From NCBI GenBank assembly GCA_964006375.1, contig OZ023264.1, positions 11,480,225 through 11,544,224 on the forward strand: a stretch of 64,000 nt of DNA. Direction: 5' to 3'. Every line of letters starts with the position of its first letter. Position 1 is the first letter of the stretch. The stretch is from Tillus elongatus (lineage: Eukaryota; Arthropoda; Insecta; Coleoptera; Cleridae). Below are positions 55,287 through 64,000 of this stretch, piece by piece. Both the position numbers and the translations under genes were made by a program. The notes under the pieces are model-generated. The model made no database searches and was not told where the DNA came from. It saw only the letters and a program-made list of their open reading frames with translations.

Positions 55287-58200
55287 AATTTCAACAACAC
55301 ACCACGAGGGCTTACAGCCTAAATACTATCGTACCGTGGGTGTTGACAAGGAGGAAAGAGGCAGCTTGTTAATTCTGGACGTGAAGGTTTGGAGGTTCGG
55401 AGGAGAAGGAAAAACATGTGCCGGCAAGGAATTCCACAACTTGGAAGTCCTCGGGACAAAAGCGCGCGCATAACAAGATGTTCTAAGTTTGGTGACCTGG
55501 ACAGTAAAAGGGTTCATTCGCTCTGTTCCCCTGGTAGATCTGTTAGGGGCAGCAGGTGGGGGAACTATGGAGGAAAGCTCCTCTGAGCAGTACCCGTGCA
55601 GATATCTATAAGAGAAAGAGAGAGGTCACCAACGGCACGTCGGTGGGCAAGGGATGGCAGCTTTTGGGTAAGGGTAGGGTCACCGATGAGACGTATAGCT
55701 CTCTTTTGAATGGAGTACAGGATAGCGAGTGTAGAAGCGGCAGCTGCACCCCAGATGTGGGAGCAGTATTCGAGGTTTGGCCTTATTTGTGAAGTATATA
55801 AGGTATAGAGATTAGCTGGTGAAAAGTAGTTGCGAGCGCGGAAGAGGAAACCTAATTTCTTAGCAGCCGCTTCTGCAATTGATGTGACATGTTGGTGCCA
55901 ATTAAGATTTCAATCCACAGAAATGCCAACAAGAGAAACTGACTCATTACTTTGTATAACTTGGTTGTTCATTGTGATGGGTCTAGGGCTGGTGTATCTC
56001 TTGTGAGAAAGAAAGTAAGACTTCGTTTTGGTGGGGTTGAATTATACAAGATTTCTACTTCCCCAGTCTAATATTTTTTGGAGATCCACGGAGACAGAAC
56101 CCTCCATGAGTTTGCGATCCTCATCTAATTGGGCTAAAGAGACAGGCTTAGAATATTGTATATTTGAATGGAGGGTGCTGTCGTCCGCGTAGCTGTGAAC
56201 TGGGTTGGATGTGCTAGAGAGGAGATCATTGATGTGGAGAAGAAACAAAGTAGGGGCTAAAGCTGAACCTTGAGGAACTCCTGCATTAATTGGATACAGT
56301 TTAGAGGAATGGCCATCCACAACAACAGATATGCTCCTGTTGGAGAGGAAATTTGCTGTCCAGGTACAAAGTTTTGGTGGTAGGCCATAGGCCGGAAGTT
56401 TATTAAGCTGCGCTGCGTGCCAGACCTGGTCGAATGCTTTTGATATGTCTAGAGCAACAATCTGTGTTGTTCTATAGATTTGTTCCAAGAATGAGTGACA
56501 AAGTAAAGGAGGTCGGTAGTCGATCTGCGCTGACGGAATCCATACTGCCTGTCGTGGATTAGACTGTGTTTTTCAAGAAATTTTAGTAATTCGGTGTTTA
56601 TATACTTTTCCATCACTTTAGAGACGACTGAAACGAGAGAAATAGGCCTGTAGTTGCTAGGAAGCGCTTTGGATCCTTTCTTTGGGATGGGTTGTACTCG
56701 AGCAGTTTTCCAGTTACTAGGGAATATGCCTCTATTGTAAGATATCTGAAACAGACGAGTCAGGACAGGAGCAAGCTCTGGTGTGCATTTTTTTGAGAAC
56801 AATTGCTGGGATCTCGTCAAGGCCAGAGGCTTTCCTGGTATTAAGAGAAGAGAGCATCTTTCGTATCTTTTTAGTTTTGAAAATGATATCCGTCATTTTA
56901 TGCGCAACATTGGGGACTGTTGGTGGTTGAACATTTGGAGGTGGGTTGAGAGTAGAATTGCCGGCGAACAACGAAGCAAAAAGTTCAGCCTTGCCCAGGG
57001 CGGTAGAAACAATTTCATCCCCTGAGACTAGAGGTAGGAACGTGCTTTTGCAGAAATTATTCCCAATAGATTTAGCAAGAGTCCAGAAGGGATTGCCGCC
57101 GTTGAAGCTTAAGAGGACTTTCTTTTGGATGTGGTTATTAAACGAGTTTTTTGCCTCAGAAAGAATGCGGACATAGCGGTTTCTTGCGTCGTTAAATGCT
57201 TGACGATTTTCTTGACTGGGATTGTGTAGAAGCGTTTTGTGAGCTTTGACCTTTTCAAGTCTGGCCTTCTCACAGGATTTCGAGAACCAGGGCTTTTGAG
57301 TGGCTGAAGAGGTTTTCTGTGTACGTGGAATAAATAATTCCATGCCAGCTTGGATAATTTCGGTGAAGTTTTGTGAGATATCAGAGGGGTCAGGATGAGA
57401 GAGGCAGACAGACGCCCATGGAAATGAGGAAAAGTAATCCCGCATTTCGTCTCAGTTTGCGGAGTTGTAGTGCCAAACGATACGTGGGTGTGATGACTGT
57501 GTGACCTCGGGTTGCATTGCGCAGGAAGCAGTGACCATGCCGTGGTCTGAGCGACCAAGGGGGGCGGTGACGGATATCTTATAGCATTCAGGTTGTGTAG
57601 TAAGAAGGAGATCCAAGGGATTTGAGCTGTGTGTTGGGATACGAGGAAAGTAAGTAGGTTGCTGAACCATACTGGCTAAAGAATTGCTGACTGCAAAGGC
57701 ATCCGCTGATCTCCCTTGTGGATCTGTTTTTGAAGATCCTAGCCATTCCTTATTATGGACATTGAAGTCACCAAGAATAGTGACCTCGGAGGAAGGATAT
57801 TCGGAAATCAGATGGTCGGTTTTTTCAGAAAGGTAGTTAAAGAGCTGGACAAAGTTGTTGTCAGAAGGTGACCGGTAAATGCAACAGATGAATTTAGTTG
57901 CAGCTCTGAGAGAGAGAGAGTTTTATCCATAGTATGTCTTTTCTTCCAGCTTCTAAATTGGGGAGTCTGGTGCAGGATAAATTGCTACGGACGTATGCGC
58001 ACACGCCTCCATGCAATCTAAAGGAAGTAAGGAGCTCATACCCCGGGAAATTAAGGTGATTAGTGGCTGTTTTGGCACTGATTTGGGTTTCGGTGAGGAA
58101 GAGGAGTTGGGGCCTGTTGGCCTGGAGGAAATGGTGGACGGAGTTCAGGTTAGAATTTAGGCCACATATATTCGGAAAGGATATGTTAAATCTTGATGTT

Positions 58201-58433
58201 GGCGCCCCCTGTACACCCGTCTCCCAGAGATCCGAATGGAGGGGTATTTTGCCTCCGGAATATTTTGTACAAGGAGGAGCCATCACCATTTTTGCTTATA
58301 AGGGAAACCGGCCCATACACCAGAACCGGAAACGTCCGTTGGGACTTCACCGGCCCCTTGATGTATGGGGTGGTACCTCCTCGGGCGTGAAAAAATCCTT
58401 TACTATTACGTAAAGGAAAATTTCACTACCACC
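55287..58433 (-). mobile_element. LINE family A, near full length (3.15 kb; endonuclease + reverse transcriptase)
   Basis: This is the longest copy. Minus strand, N to C: endonuclease (58289-57452: NICGLNSNLNSVHHFLQANR, LLFLTETQ, LGRSDHGMV where Asp-His is changed to Asp-His-Gly), linker (57445-56730: RNRYVRILSEAKNSFNNHIQ, KIRKMLSSLNTRKASGLDEI), reverse transcriptase (56820-56042: NYRPISLVSVVSKVMEKYIN, AFDQVWHAAQLNKLP, NAGVPQGSALAPTLFLLHIN, HSYADDSTLHSN) and the C-terminal part down to 55590. A Trp codon has become a stop near 57450, and there are several frameshifts. The single-ORF, 3.1 kb size is short for a LINE. The 5' boundary agrees with the copy ending at 11934. Confidence 0.9.
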
Positions 58434-58599
58434 TGCTATGGATTGGATTGGATCAATGTCTACCCCTTTAAAAATAAGATTAATAACTTTTAATTAATGT
58501 CTGTAGGTATATTTACATGAGAGCCTGTGACCTAATCTACTCCCAAATATAATTTACACCTTTATTAAGGCACTTATTTTATTGTATGACCAGCAGCAC
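58434..58599. other. short spacer between LINE A and mariner relic
   Basis: No feature recognised. Confidence 0.4.
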
Positions 58600-59081
58600 T
58601 CCAGCATCGTCGTTGTGACGTCGTCATCGTTGTCATAGCGCTGACCGCTTCTTTAAGTGCAGGAACAGACCCTGATTACTGATCGCTTGTTCACGACTAC
58701 ACGGAGGGTGATCAAGTTGTGTCCGGCCATATAACACCATGAGATCTAGAGTTAGATGAGCCGCGCGTGGGTGGGTATTGTCATAGAGCAAAACGATCTC
58801 TCTACTAAGCACGCCACGTCTTTTGTTTTGAATTGCACCTTGCACTTCACTTAAGGTCCCGCAATAGGTGTCAGCATTGTGTTACCCCAAGGCACAAAAT
58901 GCACAAGCGAAACACGTTGCATATCCTAAAACACAGTGCACATGATTTTTCGGGTTGACATTTTTTGCTTGAACTGTCTTGGGTGATGCTTAATACTTAC
59001 ATTCAATAAACTATCGTTTTTATTCCTGTTTAACGTAAACAACCCAGGTTTCGCCAACAGTAAATATGGCAAAATAATGTA

Positions 59082-59090
59082 GTATCACCT
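59082..59090 (+). repeat. target site duplication of the LINE B insertion, left
   Basis: GTATCACCT, repeated at 61370-61378 (up to GTATCACCTT if one T of the adjoining T run is counted). Confidence 0.75.
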
Positions 59091-61369
59091 TTTTTTTCTC
59101 CTTCAGGGCTCGTCCGCGTCTTTGCCGCCCTAATAGCACTGCAGCCTTTGACTTATTGTGCATGCCCTTAGTCTTTTATATTCCACCCATTCTAAAATCA
59201 CTGTGCCTTGAACTAGTCTGCACAGCGATTGGTAGGGTGAAGTTTTATATTGCTCTGTCTCCGGTCTAGACTGACCGTAGATCAGTTGTCTTTTGCGGTT
59301 TAGAGCTTTACACTCGCACAATATGTGCTAAGCTGATTCCTCCCCCTGGCCGCAGAGTCCGCATGCGAGGTCCCCCTCGAACCGCCCCATTTTATGCAGG
59401 TGTTTCTTGACGGCCATGTGTCCCGTCAAGAGACCTGTTATGTTTCTGAGCTGTCCTCTGATAATATTTAGCAGCTCCACAGCTCTCTTTTACCTGGGTT
59501 CGAAAATTACTGACTTCCCATGTCTGAGCCCTGGACAGTCTGCCGAGTACCCCTTGTGCTCGTTTCTGACCCAAGTCCTGTGTTCGTTTTTGAGCCAGGA
59601 CTTAATGGCTCCCCTGGCAGTGCTCTTTGTCACGCCCAGAACCGGTTTTGGTGCCATAAATGGTTCTGATGACCTTCTCTTCGCGAGACTCTCAGCTTCT
59701 TCATTACTTTTGGCACCCGAGTGATCCGGCACCCAGATGAGGGTGACCTCATTCTGCCCAGCCAGGTCGCTGGTCTTGTCTCGGCACTCACTTACCAGCC
59801 TGTAATTTGCCCGTGGGCTACTTAGGGCCTTGCGGGCTGCCTGGCTGTCTGTGGCTATGAGGATCCGCTTGTTGGTGTAACCCCTCCTCTTGTTCTCTCG
59901 AACACATTCAAGATGGCGTACATTTAGGCCTAAAAAACCGTTGCATGGGTCCCGAGGGAGATACTATGACTCACCCTCGGTCCTTCCGAATAAACACCTG
60001 CCCCCGTCCCACGCTCCCCGCCCGATCCGTCCGTGAACCAGACAAGCGCGTCCCGTGGTAAGCCTGGCCTCTCCTTCCGCCATGCCTCTCGGTCGGGGAT
60101 TTCCACTGTGAAATTGTTTTCCCTGCAGATTCTCGGGCTCGCGAAGTCTGACCTCACTGCAAGCATGGGCTCCTTCACGATCTCCTGAATTTTGCAGAGG
60201 CCCCTGCAATCTGGGTTGATCTGCAGTCTATCATTGCAGGCTGATATAGTCCTAGCCTGGCCTCCCCCACGATAATGTAGTGCAGGGTGGGCAGATCGAG
60301 CAACACCTCCATGGCGGCTGTTGGGGTTGAAGTCATACCCCCTGTGATGCCCAGGCAAGCCATCCTTTAGATTTTGCCTAGTTTTTGTTTGGCACTGGAT
60401 TGTGTCACCTTAGGTCACCAGACCAGTGCCGCGTATGTTAACGATGGTCTGACCACCCTCGTGTACAGCCAGTGGGCCATATTCCCCACGTTTTTTCATA
60501 TAGCCGCCTAGTGATGGATAGGGTCATAACTGACTTACGTAGTATTTTTTCAACGTGAACATTCCAGGTTAGCTTAGAGTCCAATACGACCCCAAGATAT
60601 TTTACCTCCCTGGCCTTTTGGATGTTTACACCGTATAGAATGAGAGTTATGTGGCCTTCCCACGTTATGACGGTTACTTTCTCGGGGCTCACCCCAAGCC
60701 CTTGGCCAACCTTCCACCTTTCCACCACTTTCAGTGCTGTCTGCATGCGCTCCCACACTGACTGTGTAACCTTTCCTCGGACTATGATGACAATGTCGTC
60801 CGCATAGCCATGCACCTCATACTCCCCTCCTGAGAGCCTCCCTAGCAGGCCGTCCACGACTAGGCACCAGAGCAAGGGAGACAAAATGCTCCCCTGCGGA
60901 CACTCCGCCGCGACCACCGCCAGCAGAGTCCCTCTGCGAGTGAGGTGAACACCGCCCTATCCCTGAGCCTGGAACCGATCCACCTGCAGCAGGTCTCCTC
61001 TATTCCACGCTCCCTGACAGCTGCCAGTACCAATCCGAATGAGGTGTTGCTGAAGGCCCCCTCTATGTCTAGGAAGGTCTCCAGCGCCACCTCCCTGTTC
61101 TCCAGCATATTCTCCACTTTCAGCACCAGTTGGTGCAGTGATGTTTCTGTTGAGACTCCTGCTCTGTATGCATATTGTCCGAAGTGTAGGGGATATGCTT
61201 CCAGACATGAGACCTATTGGCCTCAGGGACTTTGCGTGGTCTGTTGGACTCCCAAGTGTAGGAATGAATACAACCCTGGCCAGTCTCCTTGCCCTAGGAA
61301 TGTACCCCATAGCCAGGCTGGCCCTCATAAGGAGGGTAACGCCGGCGCCAGTATGTGTATACCCTGTTG
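59091..61369 (-). mobile_element. LINE family B (reverse transcriptase + RNase H), 2.3 kb insertion
   Basis: Minus strand: reverse transcriptase pieces from about 61376 (MRASLAMGYIPRARRLARVV, FIPTLGSPTDHAKSLRPIGL, FLDIEGAFSNTSF) to 60438 (CPQGSILSPLLWCLVVDGLL, HGYADDIVIIVRG, KEVKYLGVVLDSKLTWN-like), then RNase H (60090-59930: WFTDGSGGERGTGAGVYSEG) and the zinc-binding tail (59560-59130: CECKALNRKRQL). Motif order and style are of the R1/Loa/jockey group. An A-tail (T run at 59091-59097 on the plus strand) and a 9-10 bp target duplication mark a normal 5'-truncated retrotransposition. Frameshifts are present. Confidence 0.88.
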
Positions 61370-61378
61370 GTATCACCT
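61370..61378 (+). repeat. target site duplication of the LINE B insertion, right
   Basis: GTATCACCT, see 59082-59090. Confidence 0.75.
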
Positions 61379-61924
61379 TAGACAGAGTACATCCCGAGGA
61401 AAGTCAAACAGTATGCTAAACGATTAGTTTTGTGCATATCAGTCAGGATTTTTGGAACATAGAAGTATAACTATATCGATAATGTAAGCGCTCTCTCATA
61501 ATTTCATAGATAACACTTCTTGAAACTCGAGCAAATTCGTTAGATAATAATAACATCGTAAAGCGTTTGGTTTATCCAACATTTACATACAATTTTCGAA
61601 TCAGCCCATCATTAACGACAGATGGTCGCCCAATTTCTTTGTCATCCAACCCATTTCCTTACCATTCCATCGATCATAGCGTTTACGCTATACACTTTAG
61701 TAATCTGTAGTGTAATCTAATTACTTTTGGTAGTTTTCACGTCTCTTGCATTGAAGAAAGGAAGAACCGCACATATCTGAACAATTGGCGGGTCTGAAAA
61801 TTAAGCACGTATAAACAAATGCCGACGCAAGCGAATGCTTCCGTATGGATTTTTTGGCTATGCAATAGATGAAGGTACTGAGCGCACATGCGCGGAACGA
61901 CTGCCGCAGCGCTTCAGCGGGACG

Positions 61925-62364
61925 TAGCAAGTGCGTTATGGTAGTGAATTTTTATTAAATGCTTCAAATTTAAATAACTCAAATTTCTATAAACTTAGAG
62001 AGTTTATTTTTCATACGTAGTAAGATCTTTCCTAAAGAAAGATATCCACAAAATTTCATTAAAATAACTTTGTAATTTTCGGTGAAAAAAATTTTTTTCG
62101 AAAGAAAATTTAAAATTTGAATAACTCAATTTTCTCTAAACTTAGAAAGTTGAATTTTGGTACGTAGTAAGATATCTTCTGAGGCAACATATATAGTAAA
62201 TTTAATTAAAACAGCTTTGTTACTTTCGGAGAAAAAATTGTTTTTCGAAAGGAAACTCAAAATTTTTCCGGAAAACCCTGTCCGATTTTATTATCATTAA
62301 TAAAAGAAAGGCACTTGCCAAGTTTCATCGAAATCGGTTGATTATTTTTTGAGTTATCAGACGG

Positions 62365-62456
<92 letters not shown>

Positions 62457-62592
62457 ATATAAAAATTGAAACTAACCCCGGATATGGGTTCTCGGGGTCC
62501 TAGTTCTCACACATTTCCAAAAATGTTTGCAAACTCTCACCATCGATACCTCTCTATTAGCGAATTTTTTAAAATAAAAATTCACTAATAAA
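61925..62592 (+). repeat. MAR repeat, most complete copy (with (TA)n)
   Basis: Left end GACGTAGCAAGTGCGTTATG then GTAGTGAATTTTTATTAAAT. Two inner near-repeats contain AACTCAATTT and TAGTAAATTT. The pre-segment GAGTTATCAGACGGATACA, (TA)n at 62373-62453, the distal segment (GGGTTCTCGGGGTCCTAGTT) and the hairpin end CTCTATTAGCGAATTTTTTA / AAAAATTCACTAATA follow. The inner half of the left end and the hairpin are related inverted repeats (GTGAATTTTTATTAAA). Confidence 0.75.
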
Positions 62593-63199
62593 ACAAACCA
62601 AACAGTATATCCCTCGTGCTTTAAGTAACCTTATTATGACAAGCAGATACACCATTTTAACGTTTTAAATAAAGTGGTTGAAGTATTTTACATAATATGT
62701 TGATAATTAATTAATTTATAGAATATAACATGATCATTTTCAAACACTCTTCCAGTATACAACACAATATTACTCCTCAGTCAATAAATTCACTTTTTTC
62801 ATTCTGCTTTATCAAAACTACATTTAGTAAATTTTAATTTTACACTACAATAACGACTTGTTAATGCATTCTCCAGAGCACACGGAAGCACAGAAACGAG
62901 ATAAGGTTATGAGCAAAATATATAGTAGAAACAATGTGCCATATTTTATCAAAATAACTTATTGTTTGAAAATGTACAAAAATTTTCCGACAATATACCT
63001 TAAACGCACCAACAAATCTTAGGTTAATAGCAAATTGAGTTATTGAAATTTGAAGCATTTAATTAAAATTTGCTACCAAAACGCACTTACTCCGTCTTGA
63101 TTTTTTTCTTACAAACATATTTCGATAAAAAATGCAATAAAATAAGGCTGTTCGAAAAAAAATTGTAGGGATCACCCACGAACGACTTGTGGGTTAGCC
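62593..63199. other. unassigned, with an inverted MAR inner/left-end segment at about 62920-63105
   Basis: AAATTTGAAGCATTTAATTA, AAAATTTGCTACCAAAACGC and ACTTACTCCGTC is an inverted MAR left end. 62593-62900 shows no feature. Confidence 0.45.
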
Positions 63200-63327
63200 G
63201 GTGATTGTCAAAATAATTTTTTAAAATGCTGCTCAAGACATCCTATAATTAACGTCTACAACTTTTTCTCGTCTCTTGTATAATAATAATTATATTCAGC
63301 TTTACCGTAGAAACGCGTCACCCTGTA
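63200..63327 (-). repeat. CAGGGTGACGC repeat (family E), inverted
   Basis: GCTGCTCAAGACATC, CAGCTTTACCGTAGAAACG and CGTCACCCTGTA are the reverse of the 40671 copy. Confidence 0.6.
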
Positions 63328-63654
63328 TAATATCAGCCCTTTTGTAAAACGTCGAGCCTTTATATGTCTTGATAAAACATAACAAACACTGTTTAATCCA
63401 CCCACTAACAATAATAAAGGAATAATTTGCACTTGTATATAAAAATTTCCCAAATAACACAAATAATTCCTGGACTCAAACAATGACGTATAGAGAGTCG
63501 TCATTGCAAACAAATAAACATATAAGCAATCTCATATCATACGGTAAACGTTACAGCATCTAACAGACCTGCGCAATAATATCTGATCTTCCGTTACCAA
63601 GGCAACAGCATACTAGATCTCATATAAGCCATTGTCAATAAAACCCGGTGATTT
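63328..63654. other. unassigned
   Basis: No feature is recognised; the open frame at 63513-63256 is without family features. Confidence 0.35.
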
Positions 63655-63930
63655 AAAAATAACAAATTTGAATAGCTCAATTTTCTGTAACCCTAGAAAG
63701 CTGAATTTTGGCACATAGTTAGGTCTTTCCCAAAGCAAATTTTATCGAAATATCTTTGTAATTTTCGAAGAAAAAATTTTTTTTCGAAAGAAAACTCAAA
63801 ATTTTCCCGGAAAACCGTGTCAGATTTTTCTGCCTAACGAACTCATCCAGGCTATTAATAAAAGAAAGGCACTTGCCGAGTTTTATCAAAATTGGTTAAT
63901 TATTTTTTGAGTTAGCGGTCGGATACATAC

Positions 63931-64000
<70 letters not shown>
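63655..64000 (+). repeat. MAR repeat inner part running into (TA)n at the window edge
   Basis: AACTCATCCAGGCTATTA, AGAAAGGCACTTGCCGAGTT and GAGTTAGCGGTCGGATACAT precede (TA)n from 63936 to the last base; the array continues beyond the window. Confidence 0.75.

Larger units (their letters stand above)
58600..61735 (-). mobile_element. mariner relic split by a LINE B insertion
   Basis: The N-terminal half is at about 61690-61380 (GRPSVVNDGLIRKLYVNV, TKRFTMLLLSNEFARVSRSV, IYEIMRERLHYRY, LTDMHKTNRLAYCLTFLGMY). The rest is at 59081-58600 (TVGETWVVYVKQE, STRKIMCTVF, AIQNKRRGVLSREIVLLYDN, LDHPP, LFLHLKK). Removing 59091-61369 joins these halves in the mariner order. The first catalytic Asp (GDETW in the family) is Gly here and the third (APSDY) is altered (AISNQ), and there are many stops, so it is long dead. 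Confidence 0.75.

Overview
This is a piece of an animal nuclear genome, almost certainly an insect. It is AT-rich, has spliced genes with consensus GT/AG sites, and is packed with decayed transposable elements of arthropod type: mariner, DUF4817-type transposases, hAT, non-LTR retrotransposons, a gypsy-like LTR element and a tRNA-derived SINE. A beetle is plausible, but nothing here proves the order. There are no bacterial, plasmid or viral operons.

Two host genes can be rebuilt exactly. On the plus strand, Tipin (the replication-fork protection partner of Timeless) has two coding exons, 3823-4245 and 8170-9252, joined in phase 0 into 501 residues. Its 3.9 kb intron holds a 2.6 kb hAT element with a perfect 8 bp target duplication. 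A short proline-rich reading frame of unknown function (3436-3699) ends only 123 bp before the Tipin start codon. On the minus strand, a HERPUD/Herp homologue (ubiquitin-like ER membrane protein of ER-associated degradation) has three exons, 34399-34265, 34199-33805 and 27377-26918, joined into 329 residues. Its second intron of 6.4 kb contains LINEs, a mariner and a 5S rRNA-derived sequence.

The rest is layered mobile DNA. 0.5-3 kb: DUF4817-type transposon pieces and a SINE body. 9.4-17.5 kb: microsatellite-associated repeat, four transposase or LINE relics, and a head-to-head pair of DUF4817 relics. 18.7-26.1 kb: two copies of an internally deleted gypsy-like LTR element, separated by a tandem array of about 165 bp monomers. 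36-46 kb: a hAT MITE, two large foldback elements and a 1.1 kb near-identical direct duplication. 47-52 kb: LINE relics and a second hAT MITE. 52-62 kb: LINE family A in both orientations, the tRNA-headed SINE, and a mariner split by LINE family B with a target duplication.

Three patterns stand out. (1) Nine long (TA)n arrays mark junctions between different transposable elements, and elements starting CAGGGTG sit at these TA tracts. (2) At least six relics of DUF4817-class transposases co-occur with non-coding repeats sharing the CAGGGTG terminus, which suggests autonomous and non-autonomous partners. (3) Both LTR copies lack the same polymerase region, which suggests that a deleted lineage was moved in trans. 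No complete transposase or polymerase frame survives, so this looks like old repeat-rich DNA around two apparently functional genes.
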